A DNA stretch of 64,000 nucleotides from JAWLEP01 sp964553045. Lineage in GTDB: Bacteria > Fermentibacterota > Fermentibacteria > Fermentibacterales > JCC-6. Both the position numbers and the translations under genes were made by a program. Below are positions 16,861 to 26,142 of this stretch, one piece after another (position 1 is the first letter of the stretch; each line of letters begins with the position of its first letter). The notes beneath the pieces are model-generated. The model saw only the letters and a list, made by a program, of their open reading frames with translations. It searched no databases and was not told the DNA's origin. The DNA lies in the NCBI GenBank assembly GCA_964553045.1, contig CAZKJG010000001.1:124001-188000 (forward strand), given 5' to 3'.

Positions 16861-18741
16861 TCAGTCCCCGGACCTGAGGTATCTGTAGTCGCCCCTGCGG
16901 ACCGTCTTCTCCAGGCCGTCCATCAGCTCGGCCCACATCAGCGCGTACTTCCTGGTTACGCCCAGGGCGTCCCGCATCTCTCCCAGACGGAAGCCCCGTT
17001 CCCCGAACTGCCCGGCCAGCAGCCGGGCACAGCTCTCTGCCAGGCCGGGAGTGGTCACGCTGCCGTCTCCCAGCTCCAGGAGCCGGCCCCTCTCCACCAG
17101 GTCGCGGGCCAGACCGGGGTCGTCGAGTCCGTCGATCTCCGGAGGCCGGAAACCGGCCTTCTCGACATCTCTCTCCAGAGCTGCGGCCTTTCGCTTCAAC
17201 TCCTCACCCAGCTCCCGGGGGTGGCTCTTCAGTGCCAGACTGCCGTCGCTCCTGCGTATCCGCCCCTCCGCCACCAGCTCCTCCACCAGGTCCCTCAGCA
17301 GCCAGGCAGGGTGATCGCCGCTGGCGCTTGCCAGTCGGGAGGCCGGCAGCCCGGGACTCGCCGGGCGCCCGCGGTGGTGCCGGTCCAGGGCCTGCAGCAC
17401 GTCTTCCTTCGCACCCGAGTAGAGCCGGCCCGAAACCAGACGCTCCGCTTCGCGGCCGCCGGAGAGGCGGGCGAGTCCTTCGCTCTGCAGCCCCTTCACG
17501 GCCTGCATGATCCGGTCCCTCTCCATGCCGAAGCGGGAACATATGGATGAAAGCCCGATGGCGCCAGATTCTTCCTCCTCCAGCAGGTGCATCAGCAGAC
17601 CCTGCACGTCTTCGGCCTGCAGCAGCTCCATCCTCTCGGTGCGGCTCTCGCGGAACCTGGCCCGGACCTTCCTGGTCTCCGTCTCCAGTATCCGGCCTCC
17701 ACCTATGGTCACCACCGGGGAGTAGCGGCGGATCACGTAGCGGTCTCCGGACATGGCCACAACGGGCTCCTCCAGCTGGAAGTGCACGTAGCCGCTTCCG
17801 CCCCTGGGTACGCCATCCTTAGCAACCGGAACCGCCCTGGCCATCACCTCGGCCGTACCGGTGTGAAAGCGTACCCTGGTCCTGGGTTCGAGGTCCACGG
17901 CGGCTTCCGGAAGCATGGTGCAGTGGGCGTCCAGGCTGTCCACCACCTCCAGTGTGCCGGGAGTGCCAAGGCAATGGCCCCTGGCCACCATGTCCTTCTC
18001 CAGTCCCACCATGTTCAGGGCGATCCGGTCCCCCGCCCTGCCCCGGTCGGTGCTGCGGCCCTCGTTTATGCGCATCTCCCGGACGCGGAAGGCCCCGCCG
18101 CCGGGCTGCAGCTCCAGCTCGTCTCCCACCCGGACCGTACCCGACAGTGCCGTTCCGCCGACTATCGTCCCGTAGCCCTTCAGCACGAACACACGGTCTA
18201 TGGCCAGACGGAAGTCACCGTCGGAGCGTCTTTCGCCAGATTCCGACGCCATCTTCGCCAGGGCCGATCTGAGCTCCTCGATTCCCCGGCCGTCTATGGC
18301 GCTTACACGGATTATCTCCGCACCCTCCGCCGGGGTTCCCGCCAGGAGCTCCCGGGCCTCCTCCTCGGCGACCGAGGCCAGCTCGTCGTCAACCAGGTCG
18401 CACTTGGTAAGGGCCACGATGCCCCTCTCCACGTCCAGCAGCCGGAGGATCTCGAAGTGCTCCACGGTCTGGGGCATGACCCCCTCGTCGGCGGAGACCA
18501 CCAGCAGGAAGAAGTCCACCGTCGCCACTCCGGCCACCATCTGGCGCACGAACCTCTCGTGGCCGGGGACGTCGATGAAGGAGAGGACGCCGCCGTCCGG
18601 GGTGGGCATGAACACGTAGCCCAGCTCGATGGTGATGCCCCGCTTCTTCTCCTCTGCAAGACGGTCGGGGTCCTTGCCGGTGAGCAGCTGCACCAGTGTG
18701 CTCTTGCCGTGGTCGATGTGGCCCGCGGTGCCGACGATCAC
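16861..18741 (-). CDS. selB: Selenocysteine-specific elongation factor SelB
   Basis: GTPase of 626 residues that brings Sec-tRNA to the ribosome at in-frame UGA codons with a SECIS hairpin. The G1 motif is GHIDHGKST at residues 7-15; the ELGYVF segment, DVPGHE (G3) and TKCDL (G4) follow. Domains 2 and 3 are EF-Tu-like. The C-terminal third (about 380-626) is made of winged-helix repeats that bind SECIS RNA. The GTG at 18741 was chosen because it overlaps the selA stop (GTGA) and gives the family start M-I-V-G-T-A-G-H; a GTG two codons upstream is possible. Confidence 0.95.
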   Translation of the reverse strand: MIVGTAGHIDHGKSTLVQLLTGKDPDRLAEEKKRGITIELGYVFMPTPDGGVLSFIDVPGHERFVRQMVAGVATVDFFLLVVSADEGVMPQTVEHFEILRLLDVERGIVALTKCDLVDDELASVAEEEARELLAGTPAEGAEIIRVSAIDGRGIEELRSALAKMASESGERRSDGDFRLAIDRVFVLKGYGTIVGGTALSGTVRVGDELELQPGGGAFRVREMRINEGRSTDRGRAGDRIALNMVGLEKDMVARGHCLGTPGTLEVVDSLDAHCTMLPEAAVDLEPRTRVRFHTGTAEVMARAVPVAKDGVPRGGSGYVHFQLEEPVVAMSGDRYVIRRYSPVVTIGGGRILETETRKVRARFRESRTERMELLQAEDVQGLLMHLLEEEESGAIGLSSICSRFGMERDRIMQAVKGLQSEGLARLSGGREAERLVSGRLYSGAKEDVLQALDRHHRGRPASPGLPASRLASASGDHPAWLLRDLVEELVAEGRIRRSDGSLALKSHPRELGEELKRKAAALERDVEKAGFRPPEIDGLDDPGLARDLVERGRLLELGDGSVTTPGLAESCARLLAGQFGERGFRLGEMRDALGVTRKYALMWAELMDGLEKTVRRGDYRYLRSGD

Positions 18742-20120
18742 GCCCACAGGGAAGCGGCCTCCCTGCTCACCAGGGCGGCGAGGGTCTCCGCCTCTCCGGG
18801 CAGAAGCGTACGGACGTCCAGCTTGAGCAGCCCGTCCTCCACCCGGGAGGCCACGGCGGGGCTGCCCAGACGCAGCCCGCGGGCCAGGGCATCGGGGTCC
18901 GGCGCGGTGATGCCGACACCGAAGGAGGGGATGGCGGTATCCGGCAGCGACCCGCTTCCCACGAAGCTCTCCGTGGAGATCACCTCGGCCGAGCACCCGT
19001 CGGGAAGCTCCAGAAGCTCCCGCAGGGCTCCGGCCCGCTCCTCCAGCACCGCAGGCTCCGCGGCGAACATCGCGTACACCGGATGGTTGCGGACTATGTG
19101 CTCCCTGTCCTCCAGGAACAGTCTCAGTGTGGCCGCCAGGGTGGCCAGGGTCATCTTGCCCACCCGCAGGGCCCGGGCCAGGGGGTGCCGCCTGATCCTG
19201 TCCACCAGCTCCTTGCTGCCGGTGATGACGCCCGCCTGGGGGCCGCCGATCAGCTTGTCGCCGGAGCTGGTGGTGACGGAGGCGCCGTCTCGCAGGCTGT
19301 CCTGGACGGTGGGCTCGTGAGGCAGCCCGAACAGCTTCAGGTCCACCAGGCTTCCCGCGCCCAGGTCGTCTATCACGGGAATGCCATGGCCGTCGGCCAG
19401 CTCCACCATCCCGGCAAGCTCGGGGAACCCCGAGAAGCCCCTTATGCGGTAGTTGGAGGGATGCACCCGCAGCAGGGCGGCGGTGTCCTCGCAGATGGCC
19501 TCGGCGTAGTCCCGGAGGTGGGTGCGGTTGGTGCAGCCCACCTCCCTCATCACGGCCCCGCTCTGCCGCATCACCTCGGGGATGCGGAAGGCCCCGCCTA
19601 TCTCCACCAGCTGGCCCCGGGAGACCACCACCTCGCGGCCCCGGCAGAGGGCCGAGAGGACCAGCAGCGTGGCGCCTGCGTTGTTGTTCACGACGGTGGC
19701 GGCCTCGGCGCCGGTAATCTCGGTGATCAACCCCTCCACGTGCTCGTCGCGGTGGCCGCGCCTTCCGGTCTCGCGGTTCCACTGAAGCACCGTGTATCCC
19801 CGGGCGGCCCGGGCGGCGGCCTCCACCGCGGCCTCCGGCATGGCGGCCCGGCCGATGGCGGTATGGAGCATCACCCCTGTGGCGTTGACCACGTTCTCCA
19901 TGCTGGGAAGGAGGGCGGCCTCCAGGCGCTCCACGGCCTCTTCGGCCAGCTCCTCGGCACTGCGGGTCTCCCCGCCGGCCAGTATGCTCTCCCTCTCGGC
20001 CTCTACGGTCTGCCTGCAGATGTCACGCAGGACCGAAGGGGGGGCCTGGGGCCTGATGGCCGACACCGCCTCCATCAGCTGGTGAACCGACGGCAGGCTC
20101 CTCAGCTCCTCTTTTCCCAT
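18738..20120 (-). CDS. selA: L-seryl-tRNA(Sec) selenium transferase SelA
   Basis: PLP enzyme of 460 residues that converts Ser-tRNA(Sec) to Sec-tRNA(Sec) using selenophosphate. It has the SelA N-terminal domain (LPSVHQLM start), NATGVMLHTAIGRA, NNNAGATLLVL, SRGQLVEIGGAFRIPEVM, DLGAGS, and the PLP-lysine motif SSGDKLIGGPQAG. Gene order selA-selB with a GTGA overlap is typical. No selD or tRNA-Sec was recognised in this window, and no gene here with an obvious in-frame TGA was identified. Confidence 0.96.
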   Translation of the reverse strand: MGKEELRSLPSVHQLMEAVSAIRPQAPPSVLRDICRQTVEAERESILAGGETRSAEELAEEAVERLEAALLPSMENVVNATGVMLHTAIGRAAMPEAAVEAAARAARGYTVLQWNRETGRRGHRDEHVEGLITEITGAEAATVVNNNAGATLLVLSALCRGREVVVSRGQLVEIGGAFRIPEVMRQSGAVMREVGCTNRTHLRDYAEAICEDTAALLRVHPSNYRIRGFSGFPELAGMVELADGHGIPVIDDLGAGSLVDLKLFGLPHEPTVQDSLRDGASVTTSSGDKLIGGPQAGVITGSKELVDRIRRHPLARALRVGKMTLATLAATLRLFLEDREHIVRNHPVYAMFAAEPAVLEERAGALRELLELPDGCSAEVISTESFVGSGSLPDTAIPSFGVGITAPDPDALARGLRLGSPAVASRVEDGLLKLDVRTLLPGEAETLAALVSREAASLWA

Positions 20121-20153
20121 GGCGATTCCTCCCCTTGTAGGAAGGCCCGGGAC

Positions 20154-21212
20154 CTAGTCCTCGCAGCCCTCCTTCTGATAGGACAGGGCGCCCACCAGTC
20201 GAATGGCGTTCTTGGGGCACTTGGGAACGCACTGCCCGCATCCTATGCACCTCTCGTCGTCCACGCGGTGCCGCTCCTTGGGCTCGCCCTCGATGGCATC
20301 CACCGGGCACGCTTTGGCACATATCGTGCAGCCTATGCAGTTGCTGTCGATGTAGGCCCTGGGCCGCGCCGGCGCTGTGTCCACTATGGCCCCGGTTGGG
20401 CATTCCTTGGCGCACAGGCCGCAGTTGATGCACCTGTCGGGGTCGATGGAGGCCAGGAAGTCCTCCACCGTGATGGCGTCCACCGGGCATACCTTGGCGC
20501 ACTTGCGACAGCCGATGCAGGCCACCGAGCACTGCTTCCGGGCCACGCCGCCCTTCTCTGTGTTGCTGCACTCCACGCAGACCGCCCGGTTCTCCGGCCA
20601 AAGCATAATGAGGTCCTTGGGGCAGGCCTCCACGCACTTGCCGCAGGCGGTGCACTTCCCGGCGTCCACCTCGGGCACACCGTCCTCGCCCATGTGAATG
20701 GCGTCGAAGGGGCACACGCCAACGCAGTCGCCGAACCCCAGGCAGCCGGCGGCGCAGGCCTTGTGGCCGCCCATCACCAGCATGGCGGACGCGCAGTCCT
20801 CGGGGCCCTGGTAGTGGAAAGCGTCGGCGGCGGAGTGGCCGCCGTGGCATTTCACCCTCGCTATTCGCCGGACGCTCTCGCTCACCTCCGCCCCCACAAT
20901 CTCGGCTATCCTGGCATCTGCGGCCGACCCGGTAGCCACGCAGCCGTCGGCAGGAGCCTCGCCCTTCGCCACCGCCTCGGCGAAGGCCGGGCACCCGGGG
21001 TAGCCGCAGCCGCCGCAGTTGCTCCCGGGCAGCAGCTCCTCGATCCTCTCTGCAAGCGGATCCTTGGGGACGGCCAGCTTCTTTGCCGCCACCGCCAGCC
21101 CCAGGCCCAGCAGGAGCCCCACGGCTCCCAGTACGGCGGCGGGTTCGGCCACCGCGGAGGCCAGCGGCTGCTGGCCCAGAAGGGACAGGACGATCATGGC
21201 TGCCGAGGTCAT
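20154..21212 (-). CDS. rnfB: Rnf complex subunit RnfB (polyferredoxin)
   Basis: Iron-sulfur subunit (352 residues) of the Na+/H+-translocating ferredoxin:NAD+ oxidoreductase. An N-terminal membrane helix (about 24-45) is followed by the 4Fe-4S motif CGGCGYPGC with a further Cys, then six ferredoxin-like Cys groups: GDCVGVCP, CTACGKCVEACP, CIGCRKCAKVCP, CINCGLCAKECP, CIGCTICAKACP and CIGCGQCVPKCP. Proteobacterial RnfB has fewer clusters; extended versions are known in clostridia and Thermotoga. It is the last rnf gene, 33 bases before selA. Confidence 0.94.
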   Translation of the reverse strand: MTSAAMIVLSLLGQQPLASAVAEPAAVLGAVGLLLGLGLAVAAKKLAVPKDPLAERIEELLPGSNCGGCGYPGCPAFAEAVAKGEAPADGCVATGSAADARIAEIVGAEVSESVRRIARVKCHGGHSAADAFHYQGPEDCASAMLVMGGHKACAAGCLGFGDCVGVCPFDAIHMGEDGVPEVDAGKCTACGKCVEACPKDLIMLWPENRAVCVECSNTEKGGVARKQCSVACIGCRKCAKVCPVDAITVEDFLASIDPDRCINCGLCAKECPTGAIVDTAPARPRAYIDSNCIGCTICAKACPVDAIEGEPKERHRVDDERCIGCGQCVPKCPKNAIRLVGALSYQKEGCED

Positions 21213-21214
21213 GC

Positions 21215-21856
21215 CTATCCCCCCAGTCCCGCGAAGCCCAGGAAGGCTATGGACATCACACCGGCCACCACCAGCGCAATTGGCTTGCCCTTCAGCGCCG
21301 GCGGCAGGTCGGCCATCTCCAGCCGCTCCCGGAGGCCGGCCATTATCACCAGGGCCAGGGTGAAGCCGATGCCGGCGGCAACGGCATGGACCAGCGACTC
21401 GCCCAGGTTGTATTTCTGTTCGATGTTCAGCACGGCCATTCCCAGGATGGCGCAGTTCGTCGTTATCAGCGGAAGGTAGATGCCCAGGGCGTTGAAAAGC
21501 GCCGGGCTGAACTTCTGCAGCACCATCTCCACCAGCTGAACCAGCGAGGCGATTATCAGTATGAAGGCTATGGTCCGCAGGTACGTCAGGCCCATGGGGG
21601 CCAGCAGCAGGTGGTAGACGGTCCAGGACCCCAGAGTGGCCAGGGTCATCACGAATATCACCGCCGCGCCCATGCCCACTGCGGAGTCCAGCTGCTTGGA
21701 CACCCCCAGGAAGGGGCAGATGCCGAGGAAGCGCATCAGCACGAAGTTGTTGATGAGCACGGCGCCTATGGCGATGGTCATCAGCCTGGCGAAGCTTGTC
21801 CCGCCTCCGTCATCGGGGGCGGCCAGAACGGTTGTCATCAGAAGCGTAACGTTCAT
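21215..21856 (-). CDS. rnfA: Rnf complex membrane subunit RnfA
   Basis: Polytopic membrane subunit of 213 residues with about six hydrophobic helices. Family motifs are NNFVLMRFLGICPFLGVSK, the LPLITTNCAILGMA segment and GFTLALVIMAGLRERLE. RnfA and RnfE are paralogues with inverted topology whose conserved cysteines bind an intramembrane Fe-S cluster; both cysteines (CPF and NCA) are present. The N-terminus is about 15 residues longer than usual. It lies two bases from rnfB. Confidence 0.94.
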   Translation of the reverse strand: MNVTLLMTTVLAAPDDGGGTSFARLMTIAIGAVLINNFVLMRFLGICPFLGVSKQLDSAVGMGAAVIFVMTLATLGSWTVYHLLLAPMGLTYLRTIAFILIIASLVQLVEMVLQKFSPALFNALGIYLPLITTNCAILGMAVLNIEQKYNLGESLVHAVAAGIGFTLALVIMAGLRERLEMADLPPALKGKPIALVVAGVMSIAFLGFAGLGG

Positions 21857-21857
21857 T

Positions 21858-22460
21858 CTACCGCCCCCCCCTGCTCTCGAGTACGTTGAAGGTGCCCATG
21901 ATGAACCCCATCAGTATGAAGGCTCCCGGAGCGAGAATGGCGATGAGCAGGGGCTGGTTGTGGAAGGCCTCCCCCAGCACGTTGACGTTCAGCCAGGTTC
22001 CGTTGCCCAGGAGTTCGCGGAAGGTGCCCAGGAGGACCATGGCCAGGGTGAACCCCACGCCCATGCCCAGACCGTCGGCCAGGGAGGCGATCACCGGGTT
22101 CTTGTTGGCGAAGCCCTCGGCCCGGGCCAGTATGATGCAGTTGACCACTATCAGGGGTATGAAGATACCCAGACTCTTGTGCAGCGCGGGTACGTAAGCG
22201 TTCATCACCATGTCCACCAGGGTCACGAAGGTGGCAATGATGACGATGTAGCACGGTATTCTCACCTTGTTGGGTATCACGTTGCGGAACAGGGACACCA
22301 GGAAGTTCGAGCACAGCAGCACGAACGTGGACGCGGCTCCCATGCCCAGGGCATTCTCCACCGAGGTGGTCACCGCCAGGAAGGGGCACATCCCCAGGGT
22401 CATCTTGAAGACCGGGTTCTCCCTGTAGATTCCGTTGGTGAGTACGGCCGCCAGCTTCAC
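21858..22460 (-). CDS. rnfE: Rnf complex membrane subunit RnfE
   Basis: A 200-residue polytopic subunit, paralogue of RnfA. It begins with the TNGIYRENPVF motif and LGMCPFLAVTTSVENALGM, and has LIVVNCIILARAEGFA, the RnfE/NqrD signature, so both cluster cysteines are kept. Start codon GTG at 22460, overlapping the rnfG stop. RnfA and RnfE form the central membrane pair that passes electrons across the bilayer. Confidence 0.94.
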   Translation of the reverse strand: MKLAAVLTNGIYRENPVFKMTLGMCPFLAVTTSVENALGMGAASTFVLLCSNFLVSLFRNVIPNKVRIPCYIVIIATFVTLVDMVMNAYVPALHKSLGIFIPLIVVNCIILARAEGFANKNPVIASLADGLGMGVGFTLAMVLLGTFRELLGNGTWLNVNVLGEAFHNQPLLIAILAPGAFILMGFIMGTFNVLESRGGR

Positions 22461-23056
22461 TGCACATCCCCCCCCTCGAAGAGGTCCTCGGACTCCATGG
22501 CTTCAAGGCCGTCCCGTATGGACTCACTCACGGCCCGCGAGGTGATGGTGGCCCCGGTGATGGACTCCACTCCTCCGCCGTCCTTGACCACCGAGCAGGT
22601 CTCGGCGGTCTTGCCTGTCATCTGGGCCACCCAGCCGCCCTCGCACTTGGCCCCCAGGCCGGGCGTCTCCTGCTGAAAGAGGATGGTGGCACCTGTCACC
22701 GTCCCGGACAGGTCCACGGCCACCATGGTCTGTACCGTGCTGGAGTAGCCCCTGCCGTACGCTATGAAGGTGTATCCCAAAGGCCCGTCAGCCGGCCCGG
22801 AGAAGCGGATCACGGTGAGGCTCTCGTCCACCGCGGCGTAGGGGTTGGCCTCGATGTCCAGCGTGTCGTAGGCCATCTCCTCCGCCGGCAAAGTCCCGGA
22901 GAGCGAGCCGGCAACCTGCATCATGGCCTCTATTCTCTGCTGCCTCTGCTGCTCACGGATTACGGGCTCGGTCCTGCTGTTCACAAAGCCCAGGGCAATC
23001 GCCGCCACCAGGGCGACGGCCATCAGGACAAAGCCCAGCTTCAGGATCTCACCCAT
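22457..23056 (-). CDS. rnfG: Rnf complex flavoprotein RnfG
   Basis: A 199-residue protein with one N-terminal membrane helix (about 5-24) and a periplasmic FMN-binding domain. The covalent flavin motif S(T/A)xAT is seen as SITGATITS near residue 168, where the last Thr carries FMN. TPGLGAKC in the preceding region is also a family motif. Start ATG overlaps the rnfD end by eight bases. Accepts electrons from the membrane subunits inside the Rnf complex. Confidence 0.93.
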   Translation of the reverse strand: MGEILKLGFVLMAVALVAAIALGFVNSRTEPVIREQQRQQRIEAMMQVAGSLSGTLPAEEMAYDTLDIEANPYAAVDESLTVIRFSGPADGPLGYTFIAYGRGYSSTVQTMVAVDLSGTVTGATILFQQETPGLGAKCEGGWVAQMTGKTAETCSVVKDGGGVESITGATITSRAVSESIRDGLEAMESEDLFEGGDVQ

Positions 23057-24137
23057 CCTGCCCCACCTCCCCCAGCGCGCGCGGCTTCGTATACCTGTCT
23101 ATCAGCGGGGTCACCAGGTTCATCAGGAGAATGGAGTAGGAGCAGCCTTCGGGGTATCCGCCCCACCGCCTGATGACCATTGTGATGATTCCCGCCCCTA
23201 TTCCGAAGATGATGCGCCCCCTTTTGGTAACCGGAGTGGTAACCATGTCGGAGACCATGAAGAAGCCCCCCAGCAGCACGCCGCCGGCCAGCACGTGGAA
23301 GAGGGGGTCGCCGTCGAACCATCCGGCTCCCCCCCAGACCCATCCCAGCAGGGCGATGGTGCCCAGGTAGCTCAGCGGCAGCCGTATCTCCAGCACTCCC
23401 CTGGCCACCAGGTAGGCGGCACCGAGGATGAGCAGTATGCCCGAGGTCTCGCCCAGGCAGCCGCCGATCTTGCCCACCAGGAGGTTCCAGTAGGTGGAAG
23501 GCGTGGAGAGCTCCTGCCTGACCTCCTCGGCGGCGCCGGGTCCCATGCGGGTCTCCATTGCCTCCTCGTCGAAGGTCTGCTTCATGACGTTCAGGGGGGT
23601 GGCGCCGCTTATGGCGTCGGCACCGGGTATCTCGGCCAGCCGCTGTTCGCTGATGCCGGTGGTGGACCAGGTTCCGCCGGTGTATCCCGAAGGGGAAGGC
23701 CAGCCGGCGGTCATGAGGACGGGGAAGCTGGCCACCAGGAAGGCCCTGCCCAGGAGCGCGGGATTGACGATGTTGTTTCCGATGCCACCGAACGCCTGCT
23801 TGCCTACGACTATGGCGAAGGCCGACCCCAGTATCGGGATCCACCACGGCACGCTGGAGGGCACGTTGAACGCCAGGAGGATGCCTGTGACCGCGGCGCT
23901 GCCGTCCAGCGCGAAGCTCACCGGCCTCTTCATAAACTTCAGGCAGAGGTACTCCGCGGCCATGGCGGCTGCAACGCTCACCAGAACCAGCAGCAGCGCC
24001 CTCAGCCCGAAGTAGTAGACGCCTGCGGCGGCAGCCGGCAGCAGGGCGATGGCCACGTCGGTCATCACCTTGCGCGTTGTCTTCGGCGCCTCCACGTGAG
24101 GCGACATGGCCAGCTCGAAGGTTCTCGACTCGGCCAT
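23049..24137 (-). CDS. rnfD: Rnf complex membrane flavoprotein RnfD
   Basis: Polytopic subunit of 362 residues with a covalently bound FMN. It starts with the SPHVEAPKTTRKVM segment and has a long run of hydrophobic helices. The motif GIGNNIVNPALLGRAFL and the flavinylation motif DAISGATPLN (Thr near 189) are typical. FMVSDMVTTPVT and the RWGGYPEGCSYSILLMNL segment near the C-terminus also match RnfD/NqrB. It follows rnfC without a gap. Confidence 0.94.
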   Translation of the reverse strand: MAESRTFELAMSPHVEAPKTTRKVMTDVAIALLPAAAAGVYYFGLRALLLVLVSVAAAMAAEYLCLKFMKRPVSFALDGSAAVTGILLAFNVPSSVPWWIPILGSAFAIVVGKQAFGGIGNNIVNPALLGRAFLVASFPVLMTAGWPSPSGYTGGTWSTTGISEQRLAEIPGADAISGATPLNVMKQTFDEEAMETRMGPGAAEEVRQELSTPSTYWNLLVGKIGGCLGETSGILLILGAAYLVARGVLEIRLPLSYLGTIALLGWVWGGAGWFDGDPLFHVLAGGVLLGGFFMVSDMVTTPVTKRGRIIFGIGAGIITMVIRRWGGYPEGCSYSILLMNLVTPLIDRYTKPRALGEVGQDG

Positions 24138-25448
24138 CTACGCCTCCTTCTTCTTCAGGGCCCGGATCATCTCCTGGGCCCTCTTTATGTAATGCACCAG
24201 GTAGCGGCCCGAGGGGCAGACGTAGCTGCAGGTCCCGCAGGCCATGCAGTTCAGCGCACCCTGCCTCTCGGCCTGCTCCCACTGGTCGTACTCGGCCGAG
24301 CGGGCGATCAGGCTGGGCGCAAGTCTCATGGGGCAGGCGTCCACGCACTTGCCGCAGCGTATGCAGGGTGACTCGGCCGACTGCCTGGCTTCCTCCGAGG
24401 ACAGGGCCAGCACCCCGCTGGTGCCCTTGATGACCGGAACGTCGTCCGTGTACTGCGCTATGCCCATCATCGGCCCGCCGTTGATCAGACGGACCACGTC
24501 GTCTGCGTAGCCTCCGGCTGCCTCGACGAGCTCCCTGAACGGGGTCCCCGTCTGCACCAGGAAGTTGGAGGGCTCATTCACGCCCCCGCCCGTCACCGTG
24601 ACCACCCGCTCCATGGTGGGCATGCCGTCGCGTACCGCCCCGACCACGGCCTTGGCGGTGCCCACGTTCTGCACCACCACGCCCACGTCCAGCGGCAGTC
24701 CCCCGGCGGGGACCTCCCGGCCGGTATGGGCGTCTATCAGCTGCTTCTCCGCCCCCTGGGGGTACTTCACCTTAAGGGGGACAACCGTGGCGCCCAGCGA
24801 CTCCATGTGCTCAATGGCGTCTGGCTTGTTGACCTCGATGCCGATCACGGGATTCTCCACGCCAAGGGCGTAGGCCAGCATCTCCATGCCCAGGATCACG
24901 TCCTCGCCCTGCTCCAGCATCAGCCGGTGGTCGGCGGTGAGGTAGGGCTCGCATTCCACGCCGTTGAGTATCAGGGTATCGATCTCCTTGCCCGGAGGGG
25001 GGGAGAGCTTCACGTAGGTGGGGAAGCTGGCGCCCCCCATGCCGCAGACTCCGGCGACCTTGATTCGCTCTACGACCTCCTCGGGGGAATGGGAGCGGTA
25101 CTCGTCCCACGGCGCGAAGACCTGCCCGCCGTCCTCGGACTCCGTCTTGATGAGCACCGATGGCCCGCTTCTGCGGTGGGGCATGGGGGCGTCCTCCACC
25201 TTCACCACGGTACCGTTGACCGGGGAATGGGTGGGAAGGCTGATGAAGCCGCTCTGCTCCCCTATCTCCTGCCCCCTGGTAACATTGTCACCCTTCTTGA
25301 CCAGGGGCTTCGAGGGGGCGCCCAGGTGCTGGCAGAGCGACACCCTAACCAGCTCCGGCGCCGGCAGCCTCTCGATGGCCCTGGAGGAAGAGAGGTCCTT
25401 GTTTCCCGGCGGGTGCGTACCGCCGGAGAATGTCTTGACCTTGCCCAT
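24138..25448 (-). CDS. rnfC: Rnf complex NADH-binding subunit RnfC
   Basis: Peripheral subunit of 436 residues that binds NADH/FMN. It begins KVKTFSGGTHPPGNK, has GVCGMGGASFPTYVK, NGVECEPYLTADHRLM, and two 4Fe-4S motifs near the C-terminus: CIRCGKCVDACPMRLAP and CMACGTCSYVCP. The ATG at 25448 is chosen because a perfect AAGGAGG lies seven bases upstream and family homology starts there; reading 47 codons further upstream gives an unconserved basic tail. First gene of rnfCDGEAB. The 200-bp upstream region holds no other gene; it has a possible -10 TATACT near 25610 without a clear -35. Confidence 0.94.
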   Translation of the reverse strand: MGKVKTFSGGTHPPGNKDLSSSRAIERLPAPELVRVSLCQHLGAPSKPLVKKGDNVTRGQEIGEQSGFISLPTHSPVNGTVVKVEDAPMPHRRSGPSVLIKTESEDGGQVFAPWDEYRSHSPEEVVERIKVAGVCGMGGASFPTYVKLSPPPGKEIDTLILNGVECEPYLTADHRLMLEQGEDVILGMEMLAYALGVENPVIGIEVNKPDAIEHMESLGATVVPLKVKYPQGAEKQLIDAHTGREVPAGGLPLDVGVVVQNVGTAKAVVGAVRDGMPTMERVVTVTGGGVNEPSNFLVQTGTPFRELVEAAGGYADDVVRLINGGPMMGIAQYTDDVPVIKGTSGVLALSSEEARQSAESPCIRCGKCVDACPMRLAPSLIARSAEYDQWEQAERQGALNCMACGTCSYVCPSGRYLVHYIKRAQEMIRALKKKEA

Positions 25449-25650
25449 ATGCCTCCTTGCCGACATCACCGCCCGCCCGGGACGGCCGACCCGATGCATT
25501 GGCTGAAAATACATGGTTCCGCGGGACATGAAGCCCCGAGTGGACCCGATGCCGCCCGGCCGGAGAGGCGCGGGCGGAAAGCGGGACACCGTAGTCAGTA
25601 ACGCGAGAGTATATGCAGAAACCGCCCGCGACGGGAGGGCTTCCGCGGCC

Positions 25651-26103
25651 TCATTCCTTCAGCAGCCGGTCCAACTCCTCGCGGAACTGCGAGACGTCCT
25701 TGAACTGCCTGTATACGCTGGCGTAGCGGACGTAGGCCACCTGGTCGAGCTCCTGCAAGTGCACCATCACCCGCTCACCAATGAACTCCGACTCCACTTC
25801 GTCGGGAAAGCGGTCGTTGATCTCGGCAACGATCCTGTCCACTATCTCCCGAATCTCCTGGGGAGAGACCGGACGCTTCTCGCAGGCCCGGGCGATGCCC
25901 TTCTCCAGCTTCTTGGGATCGAAGGGTTCGCGGTTGCCGTCGCTCTTGGCCACCACGGGGTAGGAGGTCTCGATGTACTCGTAGGTGGTGAAGCGCTTGC
26001 CGCAGTCGGCGCATTCCCGCCTGCGACGCGTAGCCCGGCCCTCCTGGACCAGGCGCGAATCTATCACCCGGTCCTCGTTGCTTCCGCATCTTGGGCAACG
26101 CAT
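25651..26103 (-). CDS. nrdR: Transcriptional repressor NrdR
   Basis: A 150-residue regulator of ribonucleotide reductase genes. It begins with a zinc ribbon (CPRCG...CADCGKRF with the spacing C3, C6, C31, C34) followed by the ATP-cone domain (about 48-140), where the VAKSDGNREPFDPKKL segment binds ATP/dATP. Length and both domains match NrdR. No nrd genes or obvious NrdR boxes were seen nearby. It diverges from the tRNA cluster. Confidence 0.95.
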   Translation of the reverse strand: MRCPRCGSNEDRVIDSRLVQEGRATRRRRECADCGKRFTTYEYIETSYPVVAKSDGNREPFDPKKLEKGIARACEKRPVSPQEIREIVDRIVAEINDRFPDEVESEFIGERVMVHLQELDQVAYVRYASVYRQFKDVSQFREELDRLLKE

Positions 26104-26142
26104 CTACGCAGACCTCCCGTCCCTCCACCAGTCAGTGGGTTT

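Noticed and set aside
18742..19782. N-terminal extension of SelB
   Set aside because: It is a shifted-frame shadow of selA; the SelB family start lies at 18741.
16824..20153. Selenocysteine tRNA or SECIS element near selAB
   Set aside because: No long-acceptor tRNA with a TCA anticodon or TGA-hairpin combination was seen by eye in this stretch.
25449..25650. rnf promoter
   Set aside because: A TATACT hexamer is present but without a matching -35; kept only as a remark in the rnfC entry.
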